Shown: positions 34,836 through 43,386, numbered from the stretch's first letter. The stretch is 64,000 nt of DNA from Rhizobiales bacterium TMED168 (GCA_002170885.2 NHHR02000003.1:1-64000), one strand, 5' to 3'. Made by a program: numbers and translations. Notes: generated by a model not told the origin, from the letters alone.

Positions 34836-35588
34836 CTAATTATTACGAACCTTAATTGGACCGTTTGAACTACCATTTATAAATTGAATAATGTACTCAT
34901 TTTTAGTTTTTTCCATTTCACTGATAGTATCACCCCAAATTATGTTTCCGTCATGAAGCATATATACCTTTGAAGCTATAGTTCTCGCACTAGATATGTC
35001 ATGTGTTATTGTCAGCGCTGTAGCTCCTAAATCATTTACTCTTTCAATTATAAGTTTATTTATTACATCTGCAGTTATTGGATCTAAGCCAGTGGTTGGT
35101 TCATCAAAAAAAATAATATCCGGCTCCGAAAAAATTGCTCTAGCCAAAGAGACTCTTTTTTGCATACCACCAGATAGTTCTGAGGGATACAATTCAGCAA
35201 CATTTGGGTTAAGCCCGACTTTTTCTAATGTTTCCATGGCTAATAATTTACATTCTTTTTCTGCTATTTTTTTTTGTAAAGAAATGAAACTAATATTTCT
35301 CCATATATTTAAACTATCAAAAAGAGCACCTCCTTGAAAAAGCATACCTATTTTTATATTTTTATTTTGATTATAATTAAATTTATTGCTGTAAATTTCT
35401 TTTTTTTCAATTTTGATAGTACCGCTATCAGGTCTTAATAATCCTAATAGGCATTTTAATAGAACTGATTTTCCAGTCCCAGATCTTCCAATAATTACAG
35501 CAGACTCACCTTTTTCTATTTTGATATTTAAATCTTTTAAAACTTCGTTATTCTGAAATTTTTTATATAAATTTTCTATTTCAATCAT
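34836..35588 (-). CDS. mlaF: MlaF-type ABC transporter ATPase
   Basis: The protein has 250 residues from the ATG at 35588 (MIEIENLYKKF), 10 bases after the mlaE stop; earlier in-frame starts add a non-homologous stub. Walker A GRSGTGKSVLL, signature LSGGMQKRVSLARAI and Walker B IIFFDEPTTGLDP are intact. The length and sequence match MlaF/Ttg2A, which with MlaE and the MCE protein MlaD moves phospholipids between the membranes. mlaD lies 24 kb away at 59897. Confidence 0.93.
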   Translation of the reverse strand: MIEIENLYKKFQNNEVLKDLNIKIEKGESAVIIGRSGTGKSVLLKCLLGLLRPDSGTIKIEKKEIYSNKFNYNQNKNIKIGMLFQGGALFDSLNIWRNISFISLQKKIAEKECKLLAMETLEKVGLNPNVAELYPSELSGGMQKRVSLARAIFSEPDIIFFDEPTTGLDPITADVINKLIIERVNDLGATALTITHDISSARTIASKVYMLHDGNIIWGDTISEMEKTKNEYIIQFINGSSNGPIKVRNN

Positions 35589-35598
35589 TTTTAACTCT

Positions 35599-36369
35599 TT
35601 AAGAAGCAAATAGTAAATTTGTCATTATATAATTTGATCCAAGTATAAGTACTGATGAGCTTACAACGGCATTCATTGTTGATCTCCCTACACCCTGAGC
35701 ACCTCCTTGTGAAGAGAAACCATGATAGCAGCCCATCATCGTGATTATAAATCCAAATATCGATGCCTTTATTAAACCTGAGATAATATCATTTGAATCA
35801 AGAAAGATTTCTGTATTTTGGAGATAAACAGAACCATTAAAACCTAAGCTTTGTATTCCAACGAACCATCCACCCATAATGCCTATTACATCAGCGAATC
35901 CAACTAAAATTGGTAATACTATTATACCAGCGATAACCCTTGGAAATACAAGGTATTCATAAGGATTGGTTGATAATGTTTTTAAAGCATCGATTTGCTC
36001 CGTTACTTTCATTGTTCCAATTTCAGCTGCAATAGCTGCTGAAACTCTTCCGGCAACAACTATACCTCCTAAAACTGGTCCAAGCTCTCTTGTAATACCT
36101 AAGGCTACTATAGAAGACACAATTACCTCAGAATTAAATTGACTTCCACCATAATAAATTTGTATTGCCAAAGCACCTCCAGTAAAAAAAGATGTAAGCG
36201 CTACTACTGGAAGAGATAAATATCCAATAGATATAACTTGTTGAACAATATTTTTTAAATACCATTTAGAAATTAATGATTTTAATGTGTTAAGAGTAAA
36301 AATAAAGAACTTACCAGTTTCTTCAAAAAAATTAATTACAGAAGATCCTATATTAACAAAAATATGCAT
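35599..36369 (-). CDS. mlaE: MlaE-type ABC transporter permease
   Basis: The protein has 256 residues with five or six membrane helices. Motifs include LPVVALTSFFTGGALAIQ, GITRELGPVLGGIVVAGRV and AAEIGTMKVTEQIDALKTL, all typical of the MlaE permease family. It forms the inner-membrane core of the Mla phospholipid transporter. It starts 5 bases after the dnaB stop, so it is probably read from the ribosomal protein-dnaB transcript. Confidence 0.94.
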   Translation of the reverse strand: MHIFVNIGSSVINFFEETGKFFIFTLNTLKSLISKWYLKNIVQQVISIGYLSLPVVALTSFFTGGALAIQIYYGGSQFNSEVIVSSIVALGITRELGPVLGGIVVAGRVSAAIAAEIGTMKVTEQIDALKTLSTNPYEYLVFPRVIAGIIVLPILVGFADVIGIMGGWFVGIQSLGFNGSVYLQNTEIFLDSNDIISGLIKASIFGFIITMMGCYHGFSSQGGAQGVGRSTMNAVVSSSVLILGSNYIMTNLLFAS

Positions 36370-36374
36370 AATAT

Positions 36375-37892
36375 TTAATCCATTCTCTCAGGAATGTATT
36401 GATCTCTGGCAAGATCTGAGAATCTTGTAAATTCTTCTGTAAATTGCATTTCAACTGTTTTGACAGCACCATGTCTATGCTTTTCAATTAAAACAGATGC
36501 TTTTCCATGAGCGGCCTCCATTTTATTTTGCCAATCTATATGCTGCTCTGTTCCTACCTCAGGCTCTTCTCTTCTTAAATAGTATTCTTCTCTATAAACA
36601 AACATAACTATATCTGCATCTTGCTCAATAGCACCAGAATCTCTTAGATCAGAAAGCTGAGGTTTTTTATTATCGCGATTTTCAACATTTCTAGATAATT
36701 GTGAGAGAGCTATTACTGGCACATTTAACTCTTTAGCTAGAGCTTTTAAACCTTGAGTAATTTGAGAAATTTCTTGAACAATATTACCTCTATATCTATC
36801 TGAACCAGTCGTTGCTAGTTGCAAATAATCTACAACAACAAGGGATAATTCCTGATTTTTTTGTTTTAAAGTTCTTGATAATCTTCGTGCCCTCGAGGAC
36901 AGAATTCCAATAGGTATTGCACCTGTTTCATCAATGTATAGTGGAGTATTTTTTAGTTCATTTGCAATATTTATATAGTTACTAATTTCTCTTTCATCGA
37001 TTTTACCTTTTCTAACATTACTTGACGAAACTCCTGATTGATCAGAGATTATTCTTGTACTTAATTGCTCAGCTGACATCTCTAAAGAGAAAAAAGCTAC
37101 AGCTCCAGGAATTCTTTTTTCATTATCAGATTCATTTAAATCATCTTTAATTGTTTGGTCACTAAAGGATTTTGCAATATTAAAAGCTATATTTGATGCT
37201 AAAGAAGTTTTACCCATGGAAGGTCTTCCAGCTAAAATTATTAAATCAGATTTTTGTAAACCACCCAGTGCTCTGTCTAAATCAACAAAACCAGTAGCTA
37301 AACCAGCTAAACCATCATCTGATGAATATGCAGCTTCAGCGGCTAAAAGGGACTCAGTAATAGAATCCTCAAACGAATAAAAACTTTTTCCTGATTCCCC
37401 TTTTTGATCTATTTCGTATAATCTAATTTCTGTATTTTCAATTATTTCAGAAACTTCCTTATCTTCATTTAATGCGTATGATGAGTGTTCTAAAAATTCA
37501 GCAGTTTTAATTAATTGTCTTCTTAAAGAAAGCTCATATATTTCATTTGCAACTTCTTTGATAACTAAGCTATGAGCAGCATTAGTAACTAAATTAATAA
37601 AGTAGCTTTCAGAATCAAAGTTTTCGTTAGATTCAAATAAAGTTTTAAGAAATAATATGGTAACAGATTTACCATTATTATTCATTTGAATTATTTTTTC
37701 ATAAATTTCCTCGTGGAATGGCTCATAAAAATGAACACCTTTCAAGCCATTTTGAGATACTCTGTCAATTAGTTCATTATTCTTAATTATTGCCCCTAAA
37801 AGTTGTTGTTCTGCTTCAAGATTATGAGGTAATTCAATATTATTGAGTGTATTTTGATCTTTATTTAACTGTATTGGAGAAGATTGTTCCAT
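36375..37892 (-). CDS. dnaB: Replicative DNA helicase DnaB
   Basis: The protein is a 505-residue ring helicase that drives the replication fork. The N-terminal domain is visible (LPHNLEAEQQLLGAIIKNN), then the RecA-like domain with Walker A AGRPSMGKTSLA, ALSQLSRNVENRDNKKPQLSDLRDSGAIEQDAD and the C-terminal EKHRHGAVKTVEM. An insertion (about residues 240-260, SDQTIKDDLNESDNEKRIPG) precedes AFFSLEMS. Its leader of 77 bases holds two DnaA boxes. rplI ends 77 bases upstream, so it may be read from either promoter. Confidence 0.97.
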   Translation of the reverse strand: MEQSSPIQLNKDQNTLNNIELPHNLEAEQQLLGAIIKNNELIDRVSQNGLKGVHFYEPFHEEIYEKIIQMNNNGKSVTILFLKTLFESNENFDSESYFINLVTNAAHSLVIKEVANEIYELSLRRQLIKTAEFLEHSSYALNEDKEVSEIIENTEIRLYEIDQKGESGKSFYSFEDSITESLLAAEAAYSSDDGLAGLATGFVDLDRALGGLQKSDLIILAGRPSMGKTSLASNIAFNIAKSFSDQTIKDDLNESDNEKRIPGAVAFFSLEMSAEQLSTRIISDQSGVSSSNVRKGKIDEREISNYINIANELKNTPLYIDETGAIPIGILSSRARRLSRTLKQKNQELSLVVVDYLQLATTGSDRYRGNIVQEISQITQGLKALAKELNVPVIALSQLSRNVENRDNKKPQLSDLRDSGAIEQDADIVMFVYREEYYLRREEPEVGTEQHIDWQNKMEAAHGKASVLIEKHRHGAVKTVEMQFTEEFTRFSDLARDQYIPERMD

Positions 37893-37937
37893 AAGAACAA
37901 CCTATAACTATAACTATAATAAAAAAAGAAAATAATC
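37893..37937 (-). repeat. AT-rich direct repeats in the dnaB leader
   Basis: On the plus strand, CTATAA occurs three times in a row at 37902-37919, next to an A-rich run (37919-37934). The stretch lies between the DnaA boxes and the dnaB start. It could be an easily melted region or a promoter; chance is possible in this AT-rich genome. Confidence 0.45.
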
Positions 37938-37956
37938 TGTGGATAAATGTGGATAT
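37938..37956 (-). promoter_or_regulatory. Two phased DnaA boxes upstream of dnaB
   Basis: The plus strand reads TGTGGATAA at 37938-37946, a perfect match to the DnaA box (TTATCCACA on the minus strand), and TGTGGATAT at 37948-37956, one base off. They start 10 bases apart, one helical turn, and point the same way. They lie 46 bases before the dnaB ATG in the only gap of the ribosomal protein-dnaB block, so DnaA could regulate dnaB or load helicase nearby. Confidence 0.7.
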
Positions 37957-37969
37957 TGGGGTTAACTTT

Positions 37970-38650
37970 TTAAGTTCCTGATTTATCTTTATCTTCTTCA
38001 GATGGAATATCTTTATTAACCTCTAGAGTAGGCACATCTTCTTCTTGGTCATCTTCTAGATTTACATTTTCATCTAAAATAGAGTCCTCATCATTCACAT
38101 CATCTGGAATAGCACCTTCTTCAAAAATTTCTTCTAAAATAACTTCTTGGTTATCAATTTCAATAACTTTAGTTGTTTCGCCTTTGATAAGGGAGTCTGC
38201 TTCATCAGTACTTCTAGAAATATAAATTGAGATATTTGAAGTTACCTCAGGATGGAGTTTAACTTTTATTACATGATGCCCTATTTCTTTAATAGGTCTA
38301 TCCAAAACAACTTGATTTTTCTCAATTATAAATCCTTCTTCTATTAATTTTTCTTTTATATCTCCAGAATTAACTGATCCGTATAGTTGACCCGTATCGC
38401 TTGCCTGACGGATAATTACATAATTATTGACAGTAATTTTTTCTGATACTGTCTCAGCCTCAGTTTTGAGTTTAAGATTTTTAGCTTCAAGGTTAATTTT
38501 TTCTTTTTCAAAAAATTCTAGATTTTCTGCATTTGCTCTTAGAGCTTTATTTTTTGGTAAAAGAAAATTTCTAGCAAAACCATCTTTAACATTAACAACA
38601 TCTCCCATTTGACCTAAGCGCTCAATTCTCTCTAATAAAATTACGTCCAT
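37970..38650 (-). CDS. rplI: Ribosomal protein bL9 with a long acidic tail
   Basis: The protein has 226 residues, compared with about 150 in E. coli. The N-terminal domain is standard (MDVILLERIERLGQMGDVVNVKDGFARNFLLPKNKA), followed by the connecting helix and the C-terminal domain to about residue 160. The remaining 65 or so residues are extremely rich in Asp and Glu (LEDDQEEDVPTLEV), with no fold I recognise. Longer L9 tails are known in Alphaproteobacteria, but this one is very acidic. The gene lies 5 bases after rpsR. Confidence 0.95.
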   Translation of the reverse strand: MDVILLERIERLGQMGDVVNVKDGFARNFLLPKNKALRANAENLEFFEKEKINLEAKNLKLKTEAETVSEKITVNNYVIIRQASDTGQLYGSVNSGDIKEKLIEEGFIIEKNQVVLDRPIKEIGHHVIKVKLHPEVTSNISIYISRSTDEADSLIKGETTKVIEIDNQEVILEEIFEEGAIPDDVNDEDSILDENVNLEDDQEEDVPTLEVNKDIPSEEDKDKSGT

Positions 38651-38655
38651 TATAA

Positions 38656-38916
38656 TTAATCCATTTGATAGGGAATTAAAGCAATATATCTTGATCTTTT
38701 TATAGCCTTAGAAAGTTCCCTTTGTTTTTTTGCTGAAACAGCTGTAATTCTGCTAGGTATCATTTTCCCTCTTTCAGAGAGATATTTTTTTAAAAGTTTA
38801 GTATCCTTATAGTCAATTTTGGGAGATTTATCTCCAGAAAATGGACAAGTTTTTTTTCTACGAAGAAAAGGTCTTTTAGTAGGTATCTGAGTAATATTTG
38901 GGATTGTGTTATTCAT
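38656..38916 (-). CDS. rpsR: Ribosomal protein bS18
   Basis: The protein has 86 residues. [48 protein letters not shown] and [13 protein letters not shown] are the complete family pattern. In the 30S platform it binds next to bS6, encoded 1 base upstream. AAAGG lies 8-10 bases before the ATG. The N-terminal extension of about 15 residues ([14 protein letters not shown]) is slightly longer than in E. coli. Confidence 0.97.
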   Translation of the reverse strand: MNNTIPNITQIPTKRPFLRRKKTCPFSGDKSPKIDYKDTKLLKKYLSERGKMIPSRITAVSAKKQRELSKAIKRSRYIALIPYQMD

Positions 38917-38917
38917 A

Positions 38918-39280
38918 TTATGAACCTTTGGATGAACTGTATGAGCCTTCTTTTTTTAATGAGGCCTTCATAATTGGTGACGACTCTTCGCTTAGATCAT
39001 CAGTTTTAATTGTCAAGTAACGAAGGACATCTTCATTTAATTTTTGGATTCTTTCTAATTCTTGTATTGCTGTGCTTGGACTACTTATTCTAATTAGTGA
39101 ATAGTGTCCTCTTTCACTTTTCTTTATTTTATAGGCAAGATCTCTCAATCCCCAATACTCAGTATAAACTGATTTACCGCCATTATCTTTAATAACTGTT
39201 TTTATCTCTTCAACAAGATTCTCTACTTGCTGAGGCGCAATTTCGGGTCTAGTAATAAATACATGCTCGTAGTAAGGCAT
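38918..39280 (-). CDS. rpsF: Ribosomal protein bS6
   Basis: The protein has 120 residues: [50 protein letters not shown] and [12 protein letters not shown]. The tail (about 100-120) is Ser/Lys-rich. AAAGGA is a good ribosome-binding site. It is the first gene of the rpsF-rpsR-rplI-dnaB block. I looked for the S6:S18 autoregulatory leader (a CCG-bearing bulged hairpin) in the 123-base upstream gap and found none. Confidence 0.96.
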   Translation of the reverse strand: MPYYEHVFITRPEIAPQQVENLVEEIKTVIKDNGGKSVYTEYWGLRDLAYKIKKSERGHYSLIRISSPSTAIQELERIQKLNEDVLRYLTIKTDDLSEESSPIMKASLKKEGSYSSSKGS

Positions 39281-39403
39281 ATTATTCCTTTATAAAATTA
39301 TTTAAATTAAAAACTTAGGAATTCTTTAATGTATTAAGCTATAATTTGCAAGTTGTAATAAATTCATTAATTAATTTAATTTATATATAATGGAGAATTA
39401 AAA

Positions 39404-40345
39404 ATGAAGGCATTTGTTTTTCCAGGTCAAGGAAGTCAATATGTAGGAATGGGATTGGATTTATCAGAGTCATTTCCTGAAGCTAAGCAAGTTTTCGAAG
39501 AAATTGATGATACTCTAGAACAAAATTTATCTAAAATAATGTTTGAAGGTCCTGAAGAAACTTTAGTTTTAACTGAAAATACTCAGCCAGCCCTGATGGC
39601 TGTAAGTATTGCGATAATATCAATCTTAAAAAAACGTGGTTTTATAATAGATAAAATTTCTGATATTTTAGCAGGACATTCCTTAGGTGAATATTCTGCT
39701 CTAACCGCTTCAGAAAGTCTATCTTTAAAAGATGCCGCTTTGATTTTAAAAGTCAGGGGCTTAGCTATGCAGGGTGCTGTACCAAAAAATAAAGGTTCAA
39801 TGGCTGCAATTTTAGGCTTAAACTTTATTCAAGTATCAGAAATAATTCATAACTATAAACTTCAGAAAAATATTTTTATTGCAAATGATAATGCTGATGG
39901 CCAAATTGTTTTGTCTGGTCTAAAAAAGGATATTGAAAATTCATTAGATATTTTCAAAGAAAATGGAGCAAGAAAAGCGATGAAGTTATCTGTTAGTGCA
40001 CCTTTTCATTGTCCTTTAATGGAACCTGCGCAGAAAATAATGAAAAAGTCTTTAACATCTCTGCCTATATTGAAACCAAAAGTGCCTGTAATATCAAATG
40101 TTACAGTTGATAATTCAAATCTGGAAGAAGAAATTAAGAATAATCTAGTGAATCAGGTTACTGAGATGGTAAGATGGCGTGAAACAATGATTAAATTTGT
40201 TAATGTTGGTGTTGAAGAATTCTATGAAATTGGAAGTGGGGCTGTTTTATCTAATTTAGCAAAAAGAAGTTGTCCATCTTTTAAGAGAATGTCTATTGGA
40301 AATAAGGAAAATGTTGAGGATCTTCTTTTCAAATTAGAGCAATAA
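39404..40345 (+). CDS. fabD: Malonyl-CoA:ACP transacylase
   Basis: The enzyme loads malonyl groups onto ACP for fatty acid synthesis. The protein has 313 residues with FVFPGQGSQYVGMG at the start, the catalytic Ser93 in GHSLGEYSAL, Arg in KVRGLAMQ, the catalytic His in APFHCPLM and a late EIGSGAVLSNL. GGAG lies about 10 bases before the ATG. It begins the fabD-fabG-acpP-fabF-gmk run and is divergent from rpsF. Confidence 0.97.
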   Translation: MKAFVFPGQGSQYVGMGLDLSESFPEAKQVFEEIDDTLEQNLSKIMFEGPEETLVLTENTQPALMAVSIAIISILKKRGFIIDKISDILAGHSLGEYSALTASESLSLKDAALILKVRGLAMQGAVPKNKGSMAAILGLNFIQVSEIIHNYKLQKNIFIANDNADGQIVLSGLKKDIENSLDIFKENGARKAMKLSVSAPFHCPLMEPAQKIMKKSLTSLPILKPKVPVISNVTVDNSNLEEEIKNNLVNQVTEMVRWRETMIKFVNVGVEEFYEIGSGAVLSNLAKRSCPSFKRMSIGNKENVEDLLFKLEQ

Positions 40346-40354
40346 GGATTAACA

Positions 40355-41092
40355 ATGATAGATTTAAAAGGAAAAAAAGTTTTATTAACCGGAGCAAGTG
40401 GAGGGCTTGGGAAGGCAATTGCAATTGAATTAGCAAAAAATGGTGCTGATGTTTGCCTTACTGGTAGAAATCAAATAGAGCTTGAAGACTTGCAAAAAAC
40501 TATTGGTGGTAAAACTGAGATTGTTTTATCCGATTTATCAAATTCTATTGGAATTACTGATCTTGCTAATACTGCTCAAGAAAAAATGGGTCAAATAGAT
40601 ATTTTGATAAATAATGCAGGAATTACTCGTGATAATTTATTTATGAGAATGTCCGATGATGATTGGAACGATGTTATGAATATAAATCTTAATTCTATTT
40701 TTAAGCTCACAAAATTGTTGATTAAAGGGATGATTAAAAGAAGATTCGGAAGAATTATAAATATTACATCAGTAATAGGAGTTGCAGGTGGCGCAGGTCA
40801 ATCTAATTATTCAGCTTCTAAAGCTGGAATAATTGCCTTGTCTAAATCTCTTGCGCAGGAAGTTGGCTCAAGATCAGTAACTGTTAATAGTATAGCTCCA
40901 GGTTTCATTGAAACCAATATGACTGCTGGTTTAAATGATGATAGAAAGGAACAAATTTTAGAATCGATAAGTATGGGAAGATTAGGAAAACCTGAAGATA
41001 TATCTGGCGCAGTATGTTTTTTAGCTTCTGATAAAGCAAGCTACATAACAGGTCAGACCTTACATATCAATGGTGGGATGTTAATGATTTAA
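40355..41092 (+). CDS. fabG: 3-oxoacyl-ACP reductase
   Basis: The protein is a 245-residue SDR that reduces beta-ketoacyl-ACP with NADPH. TGASGGLGK (12-20), INNAGITRDN (86-95), Ser139, Tyr152 and Lys156 in NYSASKAG, and PGFIETNMT are the FabG pattern. It starts 9 bases after fabD. The downstream gap of 114 bases is the longest within the fab run and holds a putative acpP promoter. Confidence 0.96.
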   Translation: MIDLKGKKVLLTGASGGLGKAIAIELAKNGADVCLTGRNQIELEDLQKTIGGKTEIVLSDLSNSIGITDLANTAQEKMGQIDILINNAGITRDNLFMRMSDDDWNDVMNINLNSIFKLTKLLIKGMIKRRFGRIINITSVIGVAGGAGQSNYSASKAGIIALSKSLAQEVGSRSVTVNSIAPGFIETNMTAGLNDDRKEQILESISMGRLGKPEDISGAVCFLASDKASYITGQTLHINGGMLMI

Positions 41093-41101
41093 TTAATGGA
41101 G

Positions 41102-41162
41102 TATTGAAACAGATTATTGTATTACTTGTTTCAATATGCTAAGTCGCATTATATTGTTTCAA
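41102..41162 (+). promoter_or_regulatory. acpP promoter with operator-like repeats
   Basis: A perfect 10-base inverted repeat lies at 41102-41111 (TATTGAAACA) and 41127-41136 (TGTTTCAATA), separated by 15 bases. The second arm overlaps a possible -35 (TTGTTT, 41126-41131). TATATT at 41150-41155 is a -10 after 18 bases. A further copy of TTGTTTCAA follows at 41154-41162, overlapping the start region. No T-tract follows the repeat, so it is not a terminator. A regulator binding three copies could block the promoter; none is known to me. Confidence 0.5.
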
Positions 41163-41206
41163 AATTATGAATATAATTGAATAATAAATAAGAAAGGGAA
41201 TATAAA

Positions 41207-41443
41207 ATGAGTGATACTTTAGAAAAAGTCCAAGCAATTGTAGTTGAACATTTAGGAGTTGATGCTGAAAAAGTTACTGCATCTGCGAGTTTTATAGAAG
41301 ATCTTGGTGCTGATAGCTTAGACACTGTTGAACTTGTAATGGCTTTTGAAGAAGAGTTTGGTATAGAAATACCGGATGATGCAGCCGAAACAATTCTTTC
41401 AGTAGGTGATGCAATTAACTTTATAGATTCTGCAATAAGTTAA
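41207..41443 (+). CDS. acpP: Acyl carrier protein
   Basis: The protein is a 78-residue acidic carrier. Ser37 in [13 protein letters not shown] is the phosphopantetheine site, preceded by SFIEDLG. It carries growing acyl chains for FabD, FabG and FabF and donates them to LpxL-type enzymes. AAGGGA lies about 7 bases before the ATG. A gap of 114 bases before it allows separate, higher expression, as expected for an abundant protein. Confidence 0.97.
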   Translation: MSDTLEKVQAIVVEHLGVDAEKVTASASFIEDLGADSLDTVELVMAFEEEFGIEIPDDAAETILSVGDAINFIDSAIS

Positions 41444-41465
41444 ACTATAGAATTGGTACAATTTA

Positions 41466-42740
41466 TTGCGTAGGGTTGTTATTACTGGACTAGGTGCGGT
41501 TACTCCTCTTGGCGGAGATCTTAATTCAAGTTGGAAAAATTTGATTTCCAGTAAATCTGGTGCCACCAGCATATCGAGATTTGATGCCACAGGCTTTCCT
41601 TGTACTATTGCTTGCGAGGTTCCACTTGGTAATGGCCAAGATGCAAATGATGGTACTTTCAATGCAAATGACTGGGTGTCGTCAAAAGATCAGAAGAAAA
41701 TTGATACTTTTATTCTTTATGGTATTGCGGCTGCGGAAATGGCCCTCAAAGATAGTGGTTGGTCACCAAAAACTAGTGAGGATAGTTTTCGATCAGGAGT
41801 AGGTATTGGTTCAGGTATTGGAGGATTAGCAAGTATTGAAAAAACTTCAATACTTCTGAAAGAAAGGGGACCTAGAAGAGTAAGTCCTTTTTTTATACCT
41901 GGGGCTTTAATTAATTTAGCTGCTGGTCAAATTTCAATAAGAAATAATTTTAAGGGGCCAAATTTAGCTGCTGTAACAGCTTGCGCCTCTGGCTCTCATT
42001 CAATAGGTGACGGTGCTCAAATGATAAAAAGTGATAAAGCTGACGTTATGTTAGTAGGTGGAGCGGAGGCAGCAATATGCCCTATTGGTATGGCAGGATT
42101 TTCTGCTAGCAGAGCTTTAAGTACTAATTTTAATGAAAATCCAGAAAAAGCCTCTAGACCATATGACTCAGATAGAGATGGTTTTGTTATGGGTGAGGGT
42201 GCAGGTTTTTTAGTTTTAGAAGAATTAGAACATGCACTTTCAAGAGATGCAAAGATATATGGAGAGTTGAGAGGTTACGGTGTTTCTGGCGATGCTTTTC
42301 ATATTACTTCTCCCTCTGAGGATGGAGATGGCGCCTTTAGATCAATTTTAATGGCTATAGAAGATTCTGGTTTAAATAAAGAAGAAATTAATTATATAAA
42401 TGCTCATGGAACTTCTACTCCTCTTGGTGACGAGATAGAGCTAAAAGCGGTAGAAAGAGCTTTTCAAGGACAAGTAGATAACTTATCTATGTCTTCTACA
42501 AAATCATCAACAGGGCATTTATTGGGAGCAGCAGGTGCAATTGAAGCTGTTTTTAGTATTATGACACTGAATGAAAATATTATTCCTCCTACTATAAATT
42601 TAGATAATCCATCAATAGAAACTAAGATTGATTTAATTCCTCATTATTCTAAGAAAAAAGAAATACAATCTGTTTTATCAAATTCTTTTGGTTTTGGAGG
42701 AACTAATGCTTCCTTAATTTTTTCTCGTCATTATAATTAG
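41466..42740 (+). CDS. fabF: 3-oxoacyl-ACP synthase II
   Basis: The protein is a 424-residue condensing enzyme for chain elongation. Cys173 in TACASGSH is the nucleophile, and His residues in NAHGTSTPLGD and KSSTGHLLGAAG complete the triad. The start is TTG at 41466 (MRRVVITGLG), exactly where the family begins; no ATG is near and no strong ribosome-binding site precedes it, so it may depend on coupling to acpP, whose stop is 22 bases upstream. gmk follows after 4 bases; mltG, often found here, is absent. Confidence 0.96.
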   Translation: MRRVVITGLGAVTPLGGDLNSSWKNLISSKSGATSISRFDATGFPCTIACEVPLGNGQDANDGTFNANDWVSSKDQKKIDTFILYGIAAAEMALKDSGWSPKTSEDSFRSGVGIGSGIGGLASIEKTSILLKERGPRRVSPFFIPGALINLAAGQISIRNNFKGPNLAAVTACASGSHSIGDGAQMIKSDKADVMLVGGAEAAICPIGMAGFSASRALSTNFNENPEKASRPYDSDRDGFVMGEGAGFLVLEELEHALSRDAKIYGELRGYGVSGDAFHITSPSEDGDGAFRSILMAIEDSGLNKEEINYINAHGTSTPLGDEIELKAVERAFQGQVDNLSMSSTKSSTGHLLGAAGAIEAVFSIMTLNENIIPPTINLDNPSIETKIDLIPHYSKKKEIQSVLSNSFGFGGTNASLIFSRHYN

Positions 42741-42744
42741 TTCA

Positions 42745-43386
42745 ATGAAGATTAAAGATAAAACAGATAGAAGAGGAATGATGATTATACTATCATCACC
42801 CTCGGGCGCTGGAAAGACGTCTTTATCTAGAAAGTTATTAGAAAGTAATAAAAATTTATTTTTATCGATATCTTATACAACAAGGCCACCTAGACCATTA
42901 GAGGTGAACGAGAGTGACTACTATTTTGTTAGTGATAAAAAATTTTTTGAAATGTTAGATAAAAAAAAATTTTTAGAGCATGCAAAAGTATTTGATTATT
43001 ATTATGCGACCCCAAGAGAACCAATAATGGAAGCTTTAGAAAATGGTAATGATATATTATTTGATATTGACTGGCAGGGTACACAACAATTAATGAACTC
43101 CATTCAAGAGGATTTGGTAAAGATTTTTGTTTTACCTCCTTCTTCAAAAGAACTGGAAAAAAGATTACTAAAAAGGAATCAAGATTCTGACGATACAGTT
43201 AAAAAAAGAATGTCAAAGGCATCTAATGAAATTAGTCATTATGCCGAATATGAATATATAATAATTAATGAAGATTTTGATGTAAGTTTGAACAAAATAA
43301 ATTCAATTTTAATTGCTGAAGGATTAAAAAGAACAAGACAAAGAAATATTCAAAATATTATAGAGTCTTTAAGAAACGATTTATGA
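42745..43386 (+). CDS. gmk: Guanylate kinase
   Basis: The enzyme phosphorylates GMP to GDP. The protein has 213 residues with the P-loop SSPSGAGKTSL (about 18-28), SYTTRPPRPLEVNESDYYFVS (the GMP-binding Arg, Ser and Tyr), and FDIDWQGTQQL. An extra start stub (MKIKDKTDRRGM) precedes the core; the ATG at 42778 just before IILSSPSG would be too short at its N-terminus to exclude with certainty. It starts 4 bases after fabF, and its last 6 bases overlap the convergent ksgA. Confidence 0.95.
   Translation: MKIKDKTDRRGMMIILSSPSGAGKTSLSRKLLESNKNLFLSISYTTRPPRPLEVNESDYYFVSDKKFFEMLDKKKFLEHAKVFDYYYATPREPIMEALENGNDILFDIDWQGTQQLMNSIQEDLVKIFVLPPSSKELEKRLLKRNQDSDDTVKKRMSKASNEISHYAEYEYIIINEDFDVSLNKINSILIAEGLKRTRQRNIQNIIESLRNDL

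Noticed and set aside
34996..35337. 113-codon antisense open frame inside mlaF
   Set aside because: The mlaF motifs lie on the other strand, and the antisense product has no recognisable features; it is a composition effect.
37893..37969. Replication origin (oriC)
   Set aside because: Only two DnaA boxes in 77 bases, with no dnaA, hemE, parA or gidA nearby; regulation of dnaB is the simpler reading unless GC skew shows otherwise.
39387..39394. Perfect TATAAT just before fabD as its -10 box
   Set aside because: It lies so close to the ATG that transcription would begin inside or after the ribosome-binding site, and no -35 is at the right distance.
39281..39403. S6:S18 autoregulatory RNA in the rpsF leader
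   Set aside because: I searched the minus strand for the CCG-bearing bulged hairpin and did not find it.
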